From Poecilobothrus nobilitatus (taxonomy: Eukaryota; Arthropoda; Insecta; Diptera; Dolichopodidae), in contig OX352772.1 of the NCBI GenBank assembly GCA_947095535.1, positions 119,654,191-119,718,190 on the forward strand: a stretch of DNA of 64,000 nt, given 5' to 3'. Numbering within the stretch: the stretch's first letter is position 1; every line of letters begins with the position of its first letter. Shown here in pieces: positions 1 to 12,533 of the stretch. Position numbers and translations under genes: made by a program. The notes under the pieces are model-generated. The model was not told where the DNA came from. It worked only from the letters and a program-made list of their open reading frames with translations, and made no database searches.

Positions 1-560
1 TAAACAACATAACGGTTGCTTGAAGAATTTTTATTTATATGATATTGATATGCATACATACTTATATAATATCATGTTTATTTACATATCGTATATGTCA
101 CTGATGAATGAATGATAATAGTATAGATGTATATTATATAGCACAGTATTTACATACATATATGTATTTTATTGTACTTATAAGAAATTATTCTATGAAT
201 GGAAATATTTTTAAAGAAATATTGCAATGTATGGCGATATACTTATAACAATATAAATATACTATGTGCGCATTAATATAATGTATATTTAAAATTATAT
301 TTACTATTTTGTAATTTAATATACATTTACCGGTTAGTATTAAATGGTACTATAGAATATTTGAAAAAGTTTTGGATTGAAAATATATTTGAACATATGT
401 AGAACCCATAGTTCTAGAAATTATAAAATTCACCCAAATTATTTTAAAATACTAAAATATTAAAAAAATAATATTGTAAGAAGAGTGACAGGCTGTGAAC
501 ATACTAACGGTTCGTACGGGTATCTAAGAGTTGACAAAGGCAACTGCATTCTTTCTGGTT
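1..560 (-). mobile_element. DINE-like repeat family C, partial copy (5' end portion)
   Basis: This stretch matches 13549-14125 and the two halves at 24905-25010 and 40158-40620. It ends in the shared terminal block with TTCGTACGGGTAT followed by a purine/pyrimidine tail. The copy is cut by the window edge. It holds an uninterrupted TATGTC at 94-99, the site where the Polinton sits in the other copy. The assignment to DINE-1/INE-1-like non-autonomous Helentrons comes from the fuller copies, which carry a terminal ATACCC hairpin and a (GTCC)n tract; that family name is inference from remembered architecture. Confidence 0.6.
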
Positions 561-658
561 TTTTTTGTTTTTATAGGAATTGTTTTTGTATATTTTTTTA
601 TTAAAAAGGTTAATTTAGAAACAAAGTAATCAAAATTATCGTGCGTACTAATTGTGGT

Positions 659-1240
659 CTAAAAATTATCACTAGCAAGTCTGTCAAAGTCAACAACTGT
701 TTTAGATTGCTTAATTTTTTCGATATATGGTGATTTATCTACACTTATTAAAAACATTTGATGGTCAGATATATCAACTACATGGAAAAAATATTGCTTT
801 TGAATCATATCTGTAAAAAAATGGTCTATCACCGTTTTTGAAGTTTTTCCAATTATAGTAGCAAATTCTGCTATGATTTTATTATAAATTACGAATCCGT
901 TCATTAGTAGCATATTGCCATAATTTCATAACTATCATTATAACTATGCTTATTGAATAAATTTAAATTGAAATCTCCTATAAAGATAGACTGTTTGAAT
1001 GTAGTGGTAATCTCCTCCACCTTAGCAAGAAAATTATCTACCTTAGTTTCTTGTGACCTATGTATTGAAAAAGCATTAATGTTTTTTTTTCCTAAATTCA
1101 TCCCTAAAATATTAGCCTTTTGAAATTTTTCCTCAAAAAGTAACGAACTGCTTAAGCATTCTTTCACATAAGTAGCCGCGCCACCATATGCATTTCCTCT
1201 ATTTGAGAAATAGCCTATAAATCCAGGTAAATTAAAAAAT
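659..1240 (-). pseudogene. LINE endonuclease remnant (non-LTR retrotransposon ORF2, EN domain)
   Basis: Two overlapping minus frames (1167-904 and 913-659) together carry an APE-type endonuclease signature. A GG-A-x-YVK block lies near 1180-1200, IFIGDFNLN in the middle, and DISDHQMFLISV near the end, matching the GDFN and SDH catalytic motifs of LINE endonucleases. The frame changes near 910 and no reverse transcriptase follows, so this is a broken fragment. The motifs fit Jockey/CR1-like clades, but the clade cannot be fixed here. Confidence 0.65.
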
Positions 1241-1574
1241 TGATTTTCCGCTTTTTTTAGCCAAATTTATGTTACAAAAACAATATGTACTTCTCATTTA
1301 TAACTACAAATTAATTCTTCTAGATTATATAATTTATTTCGGAGACTTGGGATATTTAAATATATTATATTTAAATTATATTATATTTAAATTATATTTA
1401 TAACTCTCCTCTATTACTTTTTGATCTACTCTTTTATAATGAGAGACTTTTAAGTTACTTCTTATATTTTCTATCTCATGACCCATTCACATAACCAAAG
1501 AAACAAATATAATCCATACGCATTGCAATTATAAGCATGATCATTTTTAATATTAAACAAGTAAATGTAACAGT
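1241..1574. other. AT-rich spacer, no gene seen
   Basis: The stretch is AT-rich with a short tandem run of TATATTTAAATTA near 1358-1400. I see no open frame, RNA gene or element end. Confidence 0.5.
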
Positions 1575-4034
1575 AAGTCGATGCAACCGACTTATTAATA
1601 CCCTACACCTGAATAATTCGAATTAAATTCAAAATCCATAAGTTTTTTTGCCAGCTGCTTGAAATAAGTCCCTTTTCTGTCTTATTCAACTCGAATTTCA
1701 GGAACGTAAAAGAAGCATCCTCTTGGGATATGCTTGAAACCTTTGTAAAAAATTATAAGTTTCTATCTTTATTAATTTCGAAGATTGTTAGTCCTTGGGA
1801 GGTGTGTGTCAGGTACCCGAAGTGCCACTCCAATTCATCGAATCCATCTCAGGAATATAAAGAAAACATGCCAGAACACCCTTGTACTAAATTTAAAAGT
1901 TCTACTTTTGTTGGTTTTGAAGACATGCTCGTTGCTCTTGTGCTCGTCCGGAAGTTTCCAAAATACGAACCCATGGTTCAAATTCTTTCAAATGTCAGTT
2001 TCCAATTTTACAGAAAAGGAAACATAACAGAACACCTTTGTACTAAAAATAAAAGTTCTATCTTTGTTGGTTGTGGAGATATACTCGTTTGCTCTGGGGC
2101 TCGTCTGGAAGCTTCCAAGATTTGAACCCATGGACCAAATTCTCACAAATTTCAGAAACATAAATCAAACATGAAGGAACACCATTCTGCCTAAATCTTT
2201 GTTGCTTTTGGAGATAATATCATTTACTCTGAGGCTCGTTCGGAAGCTTGCAAAATCCGAACCCAAGGACCAAATCCTCTCAAATTTTTGAGACATAAAT
2301 CAAACATGAAAGAACACCATTCTGCCGAATTTAAAGGTTATATCTTTGTTGTTTTTGGAGATAATCTCATTTACTCTGGGGCTCGTTCAGAAGCTTCCAA
2401 AATCCGAACCCATGGACCATATCCTCTTAAATTTCAGAGACATAAATCAAACGGGAAGGAACATCATTGTAAAAAATTTAAAGGTTCTATCTTTGTTGGT
2501 TTTGGAGATAATCTCGTTTGCTCTGCGGCTCGTTCGGAAGCTTCCAAAATACGAATGCATGGTTCAAATTCTTTCAAATGTCAGTTTCCAATTTTATAGA
2601 AAAGGAAACATAACAGCACACTCTTGTACTAAAAATAAAGGCTCTATCTTTGTTGGTTGTGGAGATATACTCGTTTGCTCTGGTGCTCGTTCGGAAGCTT
2701 CCAAGATAAGAACCCATGAATCAAATCCTCTCACATTTCAGAGACTTAAATAAAACATAAAAGAACACCACTCTGCCAAATTTAAAGGTTATATCTTAGT
2801 TGGTTTTGGAGATAATCTCATTTGCTCTGGTGCTCGTTGGGAAGCTTCCAAAATCCAAACCCATTAACCAAATCCTCTTAAATTTCAGAGACATTAATCG
2901 AACGGGAAGGAACATCATTGTACAAAATTTAAAGGTTCTATCTTTGTTGATTTTGGAGATAATCTCGTTTGCTCTAGGGCTCGTTCGGAAGCTTCCAAAA
3001 TCCGAACCCATGGACCAAATCCTTTCAAATTTCAGAAACCTAAATCAAACATGAAAGAACACCATTCTGCCAAATTTAAAGGTTATATCTTTGTTGTTTT
3101 TGGAGATAATCTCATTTGCTCTGGGGCTCGTTCGGAAGCTTCCAAGATAAGAATCCATGGTTCAAATTCTTTCAAATGTCAGTTTCCAATTTTATAGAAA
3201 AGGAAACATAACAGCACACTCTTGTACTAAAAATAAAGGTTCTATCTTTGTTGGTTGTGGAGATATACTCGTTTGCTCTAGGCTCGTTCGGATGCTTCCA
3301 AGATCCGAACCCATGAACCACATCCTCTCAAATTTCAGAGACTTAAATAAAACATGAAAGAACACCACTCTGCCAAATTTAAAGGTTATATCTTAGTTGG
3401 TTTTGGAGATAATCTCGTTTGCTCTGGGGCTCGTTCGGAAGCTTCCAAAATACGAACCCATGGTTCAAATTCTTTCAAATGTCAGTTTCCAATTTTACAG
3501 GAAAGGAAACATAACAGCACACTCTTGTACTAAAAATAAAGGTTCTATCTTTGTTGGTTGTGGAGATATACTCGTTTGCTCTGGGCTCGTTCGGAGGCTT
3601 CCAAGATCCGAACCCATGAACCAAGTCCTCTCAAATTTCAGAGACTTAAATAAAACATGAAAGAACACCACTCTGCCAAATTTAAAAGTTATATCTTTGT
3701 TGATTTTAGAGATAATTTCGTTTGCTCTGGTGCTCGTTCGGATGCTTCCAGAATCCGAACCTATGGACTGATTTTGTCCAGATTCGACAAAGCCTTCCTT
3801 TCGTAATTAGTAATCTACTATATAAATTTTATCAAGATAGCTTTATTAGTTTTTGAGTTATCGTGCGAACGGACGGACGGACCAACGGACGGACGGACGG
3901 ACATCGTTAAATCGACTCAGGAGGTGATCCTGATTCAGAATATATATACATGTCCATATCTAACTCGCTTCCTTTTGGTGGTTACAAACACCATACCAAA
4001 GTTAATATACCCTATACTTTAGGTGTAGGGTATA
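1575..4034 (+). mobile_element. DINE-like family A element with ~150-bp internal tandem repeats
   Basis: The left end carries AAGTCG...CGACTT and ATACCCTACACCT. The right end is ATACCCTATACTTTAGGTGT then AGGGTATAA, so the ends are inverted and the right end can form a hairpin. A (CGGA)n microsatellite lies near 3867-3900, preceded by TTTTTGAGTTATCGTGCG. The interior holds about ten imperfect ~150-bp units, each with a block around TTCGGAAGCTTCC. Short open frames inside the units are by-products of the repeat and do not keep a common protein. A second copy is at 44238-45949 and a reversed fragment at 58668-59422. Confidence 0.6.
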
Positions 4035-4055
4035 AAAAAAAAGAAATGAGAAACA

Positions 4056-4634
4056 AGTGATCAGCTGTTCAAATAAAAAAAAATTTATTTATGGAAATTA
4101 TAAAAGAGTGTAAAAATAAGAAATTAGTTAGAATTACCATTTCATCTATTAAACAAATAAATTGTTGTAGAATAATTTTGATTTTTTGTTTTTTTAAAAA
4201 TATTAAGAAAAACGGTAATATAAGAAATAAAAAAAAATAAAATTGAAACACGTGCTTAATAACACGTAATAATAAAAAAATTAAAAAATACATTAATAGT
4301 TTTATAAGGTAGTTAATATTATAATTTAATATGTTATAATAAATTATGTTTTTATATTTTATCAGAGATATATTACCGATGTAAAAAAAATAAGCTAATC
4401 TTAAATATTTAATAAAAAAATTATAGTAATTTGTGTTGATATAAATGCAATATGTGTATATACTATGTGTATAATGTAAGTACAATGTAAGATGTGTGAA
4501 TACAATGTATATACAATTTTCATCTATTAAAAAAACAAATGGGAACCCAGTAATCAGCTGTTTGAAAAATATATTTATAGTAATTATAAAAGAGTGCATA
4601 AGTAAGTAATTAGTTAGAATTACCATTTCATCTT
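4056..4634. repeat. Direct repeat pair flanking AT-rich DNA
   Basis: Bases 4056-4140 and 4541-4634 are close direct repeats, both with TCAGCTGTT and TTAGTTAGAATTACCATTTC. The DNA between them (4350-4460) matches the sequence flanking the insertion at 4780-7465. The arrangement suggests a locally duplicated AT-rich repeat. Confidence 0.45.
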
Positions 4635-4779
4635 GAATGTAATATGAATTTAAAAATAAGTTATACAGTGTTTGTACCGATTTGTAAATTAAAAAAATTT
4701 TTAAATATATTAAAAATTTTATATGAAAGTTAATATTATATCTTGTGATGTTATTGTAAATTATGTTTTTATATTTTAC

Positions 4780-7465
4780 TAGCAGAGTACCCGGCGTTGC
4801 CCGGAGTATTTTATTGGCTTTATGAAATAAAAATTATTAACTTTTGTTTCTGTGTTAATATAATTTAATTAATATAGTTAACTTATTACTATGCATTTAC
4901 AGATGCTGGTAGTTAATATTCTATTTTTATTACATTTAGTTAAATTGAATAAACAGAGCGAAGAATTAGAGACAATTCGTCTACAAAAATCTTTAAAGGA
5001 ATCAATAATCTATTCAGTACGCAATTACGGCAAAGTGAGTTTTTATAATATATTCGTTAATACCGAAACATAAAATCGCATTTCAATTATAAAAGACCAT
5101 AATGTAATAAATTCTTTTTCCTAAGTAATGTCACTTCATGTTTTTATGAATTATCCTTTTAAGCACATTTTGAAACATTTGGTATTAGGTTCGCTCTTTC
5201 CCTGCGTCTGTTTACAAAACTTATATACTGTTTAATAAGGAGCAATGAAATATTAACTATGCATAGGTCTCTTAAAAGAGTAATGTTGAAGAACAATTTT
5301 TTTATGTACCCTCACAGCTGCAGATCCTACAGCACCAACAGCTCTTCAAATTTTGAAAAACTTCTTTTTAAATGCATACATCTCAGGTTCTGTTTAACAT
5401 ATTTTCAATATAAAAAATACATGACTGTTTTTTACCTTTATAAATATACCAGCATTTTTTTAAGTTTACTTTTTCTAATTATGTTTTCAAATTAATTGGC
5501 TAAAAATATGTGTAAAATTTGTATATGGATAAGAATGTAAGGTTTTCTGTTCTTTAAATATGTATGTACTCATTTTTGATTAAATACTATACAGAAATGT
5601 GAATATGTTTTCTAATTTAATTGATTATGTTTATAGTATTTTTAAATATACGCACTTATACATACTATATGTACATATTTCAATGATATTTTATGGGAAA
5701 TATGTTATACACATGCATCTTATATAGGTAGACCACATGTAAGTGATGCATTTCTGAATGATAACATGATGATTGTCGTATGTAGGAGATTGTTTCGGTT
5801 TTTTAACTGCCAAAAATGTTATGTTGTTAAGACTTAAACACAGTATTCTTAAGATACTTAATAAGCTTATTTTAATTATTTTTATATATTAGAAATTTGC
5901 ATTGAAAGGTTTTTATGGAATATTAAAAAAAGTGTAGATAAAAGTAAAGAGTGTTGGAAATATCTTTTTAATAATAATAACAATACCAAAAATTGAGCAG
6001 AGTATTTTTAATAGGTACTCGTGCGGAAATGGGTTAACGAACGTTAACAAAAATTTGTCACAGGCTTTATTTAGAATGGTAAATTCATCCTGCCAAATTA
6101 GACAAAAATTAGAAACAAAATATTTTTTTTTGAAAGTCTATCGTGCTGAAATGGGTTAATGTATCACCGCAGAATTAATTAAATGAGCTTCTGTCTTAAA
6201 ATGCAATAATTGTGCCAATGTTCAATTGGTCAAACAGTTTAAGCACGACAACAAAAAAATTAAAAACTTCATTGAGGCTTGATGCTGAAATGGGTTAATG
6301 TATCGTAACTAAATCAATTCTGTAAGTTTCTATGGTAAAGAGCTAGAGCTTTTGTGAATTTTCAACTCAGTTGGTCAAACCGTTTAAGCGCGACAACAAA
6401 GACATTAAGAAACTTCATTGGGCCGCAGTGCCAAAACAGGTTAGCGGATCGTAACGAAATCAACTGAGTGGGCTTCTGGGGTGAAAAGCTACACTTTTGT
6501 AATTTTTCAACTCAATTGGTCAAACCTTTTAAGCGCGACAACAAAGAAATTAAAAAATATCATTGAGCCCTGGTGCCGAAATGGGTTAATGTATTGTAAC
6601 CAATTCAACTCAGTAAGCTTCTGTACTAAAGAGTAACAATTTTGCAATTTTTAAACTCAATTGGTCAAAAAGTTTAAGAGCGACAATAAAAAAATTAAAA
6701 TACTTCATTGGGCTCTGGTGCCGAAACGGATTAACGAATCGTAACCAATTCAATTGAGTGAGCTTCCGGGGTGAAGAACTACACTTTTGTAAATTTACAA
6801 CTCAATTGGTCAAACCGTTTAAGCACGACATTAAGGTAAATTAAGAAATTTCACTGAGCCCTGGTGCGGAAACGGGTTGTATCATAACCAAATTAACCTA
6901 GTGAGCTTTTCTGCTAAAGAGCAACAGTTTTGCAAGTTTTCAAATCAATTGATGAAACCGTTTAAGCAGGACAGCAATAAAATTTAATGAACTTCGTTCG
7001 GCTATCGTGTCCAAACGGGTTACCGGAACTTTACAAAAATTTGTCTCAGGGTTTTTTTCAGACCATAAAACCGCCATACAAAATTGGACATAAATCGGAA
7101 ACAAAAAATTTTTTGGAAGCCCGCCGGGCCGAACCCGGGTGTTATATGGCAACCCAATTTCTTAACCCAATTTTCAACCCAATTTGCTTTTTCAATTTCA
7201 CCTAAAGGTGAGAAGAACATTTGTGCAAATTTTCAACTCAATCGGTCAAACCGTTTAGGCAGAACAACGAAAACACCAAAACACTTTAAAACGCTCTCGG
7301 GCCACAATGGGTTAATGAATCGAAACGCGATATAGCCTATAACTCCTTCCGGGGTCGTAGAAATGTTCCTGCAAAATTTGGTTGCAATCGAACTGGTGGT
7401 TTTTACGTGAATCCGTGCCAAACAAACAAACAAACAAACAGAATTTCTTCCTTATATATTAGATA
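4780..7465 (+). mobile_element. Interspersed repeat starting TACCCGGCGTTGCCCGG, with ~145-bp tandem units
   Basis: The left end reads CTAGCAGAGTACCCGGCGTT and the right end has an (AAAC)n run followed by TATATATTAGAT. Flanks on both sides match the continuous sequence at 4340-4400, which acts as an empty site. From about 6000 to 7440 there are roughly eight ~145-bp units, each with a block like CTCAATTGGTCAAACCGTTT. Similar GC-rich starts with AAAC tails occur widely in arthropod repeats, and an RTE-like or related non-LTR origin is my guess. No intact protein is visible. Confidence 0.5.
5158..5500 (-). repeat. Diverged fragment of DINE-like family D
   Basis: The run AAGCACATTTTG, GTCTGTTTACAAAACTT, then a block with TAGGTCTCTTAAAA, CTCTTCAAATTTTGAAAAA and AATGCATACATCTCAGGTTCTG follows the same order as the family D copies at 50103 and 53308. 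It is more decayed than those and sits within the 4.8-7.5 kb repeat. Confidence 0.45.
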
Positions 7466-7519
7466 AGCGATATATGTACCAATGTAAAAAAAATGAGTTA
7501 ATTTTAAATATTTAATAAA

Positions 7520-7695
7520 AAAATAATAATAATTTGTGTTGGTATAAATGTAAAATGTGAATATGCAATATGTATAGAAAGTCTGTGCGGATGTAAAAAT
7601 AATTTAATAAAAAAATAATAATAATTTGTGTTTGTATAAATGTAAAATGTGAATATGCAATATGTATAGAAAGTCTGTGCGGATGTAAAAATAAT
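7520..7695. repeat. ~95-bp tandem duplication
   Basis: The run ending in TATGTATAGAAAGTCTGTGC and GGATGTAAAAATAAT occurs twice in a row (about 7565-7605 and 7660-7695), together with the preceding TAATAATTTGTGTT...GTATAAATGTAAAATG segment. Confidence 0.6.
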
Positions 7696-7859
7696 AAGTG
7701 TTTATAAATAATAAAAAGAATGTTATGTGCAAGAAATAAATTGAAGTTGATTAAAAAAAGTTATTGAATTGTTTTTGTATAATAATTTAAATTTAAATAT
7801 GTAACTAAAAAAAAAAAAAAAAATTGCAACCATTAGAGTTAATTCAATGAAATATGCAA

Positions 7860-8887
7860 AAAAAAATTTCAAATTACTCGATAATAGAAAAAGCTTTTTT
7901 ATGACGACAATGTCATTTTGATTTGTGATGATAAATACCTTAGTATCTTTGCCTTGCCGCAAGTGAATCTTTCCATTTTTAACCCATAAATATTCCAAAT
8001 TTTGATTGATTTTAATTTGTTTTGCTTCGTAATATAATTTTGACTGCAAAACGGATAAATGGTGTCGAAAGAAAATTTCTTTATTGCCATCCTGGACCAA
8101 GCCAAACTCTTCGGTGAATAAATGCTTGTAAGTTTTTTTCTTCGCCATTAGTTCAGTTTTTGCAGTTTCCCAATTTAATTCGAGGACATTTGGCTTGTTG
8201 GCTTTGTTGTCTATGGAAGATGTTTTAGTGGTGAAAAATTCTTTACATCTACATTAGTAATGTGAGCATTTATTTTTTTTGCAACGTGAAGAATGAAACT
8301 TTTACCATCTTGAATATCTTTTAGTAAACCGGCCAAGATGATGTTATTTTTATACTTTTTTTGATTGGCCTCGTCCAGTAGTGATTCCAAATAATTAACT
8401 TTATTTTCTACAACGTGTAACCTTTTCTCTGCATTTGTGAGTGATGTTTTTAAATTATGATTTTCCTTTTGGAAAATCCTGTTTTGTTGCAGAATATCAT
8501 CTATTTGTGAACTGAAAAAACTTTGTGATTTATGTATTTCCATGATCCCATCGTTTTTAAATATTGCGCCATTTTTTCATTGGAACAATTATTATCAAAT
8601 TCAAAATTTAATAATGCATGCACAGAATTCGGCGCCTCTTTAGAACAATCGCTCTCCAAATCTGAGCAGTTGTCAGCTATGATAATAGATTTATTTATCT
8701 GATCATTATTGGAATTACAATTGAATCATTTCCACAATACACTTCCAGATTTCAATAACTTTAATAGATCATTTGAAACTTTGGCACATTTTGTATCATA
8801 AAATTTTTTACAAGTACCAGCGCATTGAATGCCTTTATTTTTTCTGCCAGTAATTTTTTCACCACAAACTGCACACTTGTTCGACAT
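7860..8887 (-). pseudogene. LINE ORF1p pseudogene (PHD-like finger, coiled coil, RRM-like end)
   Basis: Read from 8887 on the minus strand, a start codon leads into a Cys-rich finger (CAVCGEK..., CAGTCKKFYDTKCAKV) resembling a PHD-type zinc finger. A leucine/asparagine-rich coiled-coil segment follows (8543-8300), then KYKNNIILAGL and, in another frame, KKTYKHLFTEEFG and LEYLWVKNGKIHLRQ near 8148-7970. This order is that of ORF1 proteins of insect Jockey/CR1-like LINEs, which bind the element RNA. Stops and at least one frameshift (near 8211 and 8710) break it. No ORF2 follows downstream. Confidence 0.65.
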
Positions 8888-10086
8888 TTTTTGTTTTTCT
8901 TTTTTTTTTATCCTTTTATTATGTAAAAAAAATTATGGACTAAAATTATTGTGCAATAAATTTTCCGCTTTTGTAGATTTTCTCGTTTTTGTTTTTTTTT
9001 TTTAACTTAGTTTTTTAAATGTTGTGATTTTTGATTTTTTTTATGGAATTTTTATGGAAAATAATTATTTTTCTATTATATAATTTGTTTTAAAAAATTT
9101 AATTTTTCATAAAAAAAAAAAATATTAATCCCCGCTAAAAAAACCCGTCTGTTTGCAACAAGAAAAATTTGACAATTTTTGACAATTTGGCAATTCTTCA
9201 TCTTCCTGTAACTTTTCTACTTTAATGGAATCTTCCATTTTTTCCACCGTTCCAATATTAAAAAAACAGTTATCCGAAAAATAACTAAAACAATTTTAAA
9301 ATTTTTCAATTTTTTTTGTAATTAATATTTAAGGTTTTTCCTCTTTTATTAAAGACTATATCTATTATCTGGCCACGTGTTCTAGCCTTACAAAAATCTA
9401 AATTTCAAAATTTAATTTTTGGAATTAATTTCAAATAAAGACCTTTAAGTTGGTAACAAAATGGGAGTGTTGTAATGTACACCTCAATATTGTCACAAAC
9501 TTAAAATGAATTGTATAATGTAAAACGTAAATATGCCTATTAATTGGGTCATAACGTAATAATGTAACAAATAATTGTTTTTCAAAATTGTAGTTGTTGC
9601 TTTTATTTGCAATTAATGTAGGTACATTAATTTTTATACCTTTTTTTGATATTTTCTTATATAAAAATTCACATTTTTTTATATTTTTTCTGATACGTAT
9701 GTTTATTGAATTATAATAAATTTAGTTCCTTGTAATACTTAAACGATAAAAGACTATGTTATTCACAACAATATTAAATATTGAAATAAAAATTCTTAAT
9801 TACTTTTTTATATTTGATTTTCGAAAACCGTAAAACCCACTTTTTATAAGTGAAGTATGTAATTTTTTGAATATACAAACAATTTTATAACATCTTTAAG
9901 GTTTTACACAAAATATAAATGAAAGAAAAAACATTCATTTATGAGCGAATACGTTTCAACATGATATTCATGTCATCATTGCCCTAAAAATTTCCACAGT
10001 TACACCGATACATAAAGCAAACGATAAATCATATCCTTCGATTAATATAATATATAATTTCAGCATTAAGTTCAATTTCAAAAATA
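8888..10086. other. AT-rich region without a gene
   Basis: The part next to 8888 may be the 5' untranslated end of the minus-strand LINE. The rest is poly-A/T-rich with no supported open frame or RNA gene. Confidence 0.4.
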
Positions 10087-10527
10087 TTGGAAAATATTAT
10101 CAAAACAAGGCTAACACATTTCCTAAATACTAATAGCATTTTGCATAGACATAAATACGGTTTTGAGGATAACTCAAACACTGCCGCTTGTTTAGCTTTG
10201 TCGGATTTTATAACAAAAAGCAAAAAATATACAGCTTACTTATTTATAGATCTACAAAAAGCATTTGATTGCGTTGACCATGGTATACTTATTTTTAAAT
10301 TATCACAATTCGAATTTAGTGAAACTCAGTTAAATCTGTTCAGATCTTACTTTTCTTATAGGAAGTAACAAACTCGCTGTAATGGCATCAAAAGCAAGAT
10401 GGAACTTGGGAAAAGGCGAACAAGGGTCAATTTTAGGCCCTGATTTGTTTAAAATATAGATAACACAGCAAGCCTGAATTTAAAAAGACTCCTACAGCTT
10501 TTAGCCGATAATACTGTCATTAAGTTG
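10087..10527 (+). pseudogene. LINE reverse-transcriptase fragment
   Basis: The frame begins with ENIIKTRLTHFL and KYGFEDNSNTAACL, then has FIDLQKAFDCVDHGIL, the RT block with the first catalytic Asp. After a stop at 10366-10368 another frame shows GEQGSILGPDLF, and further on LLADNTVIKL, which sits where the YADD block is expected but has Asn in place of the second Asp. This is a fragment of the palm domain of a Jockey/CR1-like LINE, inactive by stops and motif loss. Confidence 0.7.
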
Positions 10528-10539
10528 TAGTATATCTTG

Positions 10540-11400
10540 ACTGTACTGTAATTATCAAGACTACTATCACCAAAATAATTTTAAAATATTATTATTTAAT
10601 AACAATAATGCTGACCTAACATTTTGTGTGGTCATAATTTCAATTGCTAACATCTGTTTGTATTTTTAAAATAACAAGTGCATTCACTTGTTTGCTAAAA
10701 ATATTGAATGAAAACAAATAAAGAAGATCGGATTAGAATTTTGTATTATATTCTAAATTATATAGATTTCTGTATGAGTAATTCGATTGCATGAAATTAA
10801 TGTAAATTTGGTGATGATATTTCGGTTGGTAATATGTTGATATGATAATTATATTGTAAATGAATTCTAGGTCAAGATATTACATTCTTTTGTCCCAAAT
10901 AAAATTACATGTAACAAAGCTATAAATTATTATTATTTATTGTCTTTGATAAAATTTATATTGGATTTGGAAAAATCTAAATAGTATATAAGGCTTGACT
11001 TTTTGTAAAATAAAATCAGATATAATCCTAATCTCAACTTGTTCTTTTATTTAACATAATAATTATATATACTAGTTACTATATGCTGGGAACTATAATA
11101 CTTATTAGAAAAGTTCAGAACTAATGTTTAGTATTTTTACTTGCATATTTTGCGGGCAAATACTAGATAATAATATTTGAATCATTTGGTTATATTTTGG
11201 TGTGCCGTACCACTAAAACGGAAAATTTGGCAAAATTGCCAGATGTTGTGCGATAACCTTTTTCGCAGTTTTAAATAAGTAAAGGGAACTTTTTGAATCA
11301 GTATTTGGTGAGCATCTAAGTATACTCATATTTATATGATCAGAAAATATTCGATTAATGAGACAGGCAAATATATTAAAATATACACCAAAAATATTAC
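10540..11400 (+). other. Possible LTR/leader region of a retroelement
   Basis: The stretch has a TATA-like AGTATATAAGGC near 10983 and several AATAAA-like signals nearby, and it precedes the small ORF at 11787. A direct partner copy that would prove an LTR is not visible in the window, so the idea is weak. Confidence 0.2.
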
Positions 11401-11786
11401 ATGGCGAATTTGCACTTACCTGGAATATAGTGCAGTGAACAACAAGAACCGTTCACTATAGGCCTCAGTACAAACATTTTTTTTAATGGAGATAACAACA
11501 GAGAAAGAATTCCACCAAAGGTTTGGTCAACTAGTAAAAAAATAGAAAAGGTACAACAAGAAATAAAGACGAGGGAAGACGAAATTAATTCTAAAAAGGA
11601 AACAATAACATTAGACGAATACAAAACAAGGGTACAGCACAGAAGTGGAGGTGGACAAAATTGAAAAGAAGAAGAGAACTCAAAAGATTATATAGCAGAT
11701 TACCATTTACCATACTAAATGTTCACAGCAACAGAAAACAGACTGGAAATATTAAAAAAGATAGCAGAAATCAAAGACCATAAGAA

Positions 11787-11954
11787 ATGGGTTTCTTCTC
11801 TGCCGAGTCGAGTTCTACCATAGTTCAACAGGCAAATTTTAATACAAATGAAGACTTGAAGGAAGTAATAATCACAGTCATCATATTGTTCACCTACGAA
11901 GTGGTAAAATATTTCGCAAACAAGAAAGCAGCAAAGCGTGCAGAACGTCTATAA
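11787..11954 (+). CDS. Small 55-aa ORF, possible N-myristoylated membrane peptide
   Basis: An ATG at 11787 opens 55 codons ending with TAA at 11952-11954. The product starts MGFFSAESSSTI, so it has Gly at position 2 as in N-myristoylation signals. A hydrophobic stretch (about residues 26-43, VIITVIILFTYEVVKYF) and a basic tail (NKKAAKRAERL) follow. The GC content is higher than in its surroundings. It lies upstream of the Gypsy gag at 14141, with a DINE-like repeat between them, so it may be a leader ORF of that or another LTR element. I do not recognise the family and the function is unknown. Confidence 0.35.
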   Translation: MGFFSAESSSTIVQQANFNTNEDLKEVIITVIILFTYEVVKYFANKKAAKRAERL

Positions 11955-12113
11955 ACAATTTAAAAAAAATATAATAACAATAATTATATATATAAAAAAA
12001 AATGATTTTTCTTTCTCCAAATAAATAATTAAAATTAAATAAATAAATGAATGAATAAAAATTTTTTTTAAGTATATGAAAGGAATAAAAAAAAAAAAAA
12101 AATAACAGAAAAA

Positions 12114-12245
12114 ATTTCTATAATTTTAGATGAAAACGTCTTTAAATTTAGTGAGAAAAGAAGTATTCAACAATATGTCAAAGAAGAATGCATTGTATTA
12201 AATTATAATGATGTAGAAAGATCTACATCAATCATAACTGATTGA
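12114..12245 (+). pseudogene. Short coding-like remnant
   Basis: About 43 codons read open with balanced amino-acid use (ISIILDENVFKFSEKRSIQ...) and end in a TGA near 12243. There is no clear start codon and I do not recognise it. It may be retroelement debris next to the Gypsy element. Confidence 0.2.
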
Positions 12246-12533
12246 TCAAAGAAATCTGATCTGAAGAAACTGATTGATCACTGATGATTAAAGAAATCAT
12301 AACTTATAAAAACAAAAAAAACAAATATAAATGAAATGAATGAAACAAACATAGAGGAAATGAAAAAATTGAAATTATAAAATTATATAAAAATTAAAAA
12401 AATTTTTTTATTATTAAATTTAATTAATATAAAATGTATTACATAAATTAGAAATATTATATATAAAAAAAAAAAAAATTTTTAAATTTTTAAAATTCGC
12501 ACTTAATAAAAATTATAAAAAATTAAATACTTA

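Noticed and set aside
2288..3660. Series of 60-135-codon open frames on both strands
   Set aside because: They follow the ~150-bp repeat units of family A, change frame from unit to unit and have mirror frames on the other strand, so they are by-products of the repeat.
4069..4626. 185-codon minus-strand frame rich in Phe/Ile/Leu
   Set aside because: Composition is that of translated AT-rich repeat DNA and it spans a direct-repeat pair. It is not a membrane protein gene.
4902..5034. Possible internal exon (TTTACAG acceptor, AAAGTGAGT donor, open frame)
   Set aside because: It lies inside an interspersed repeat, with no neighbouring exon or recognisable protein. Splice-like words are common in AT-rich DNA.
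6000..7440. CRISPR-like array
   Set aside because: The ~145-bp units are long, diverged and lack unique spacers; this is a eukaryotic tandem repeat.
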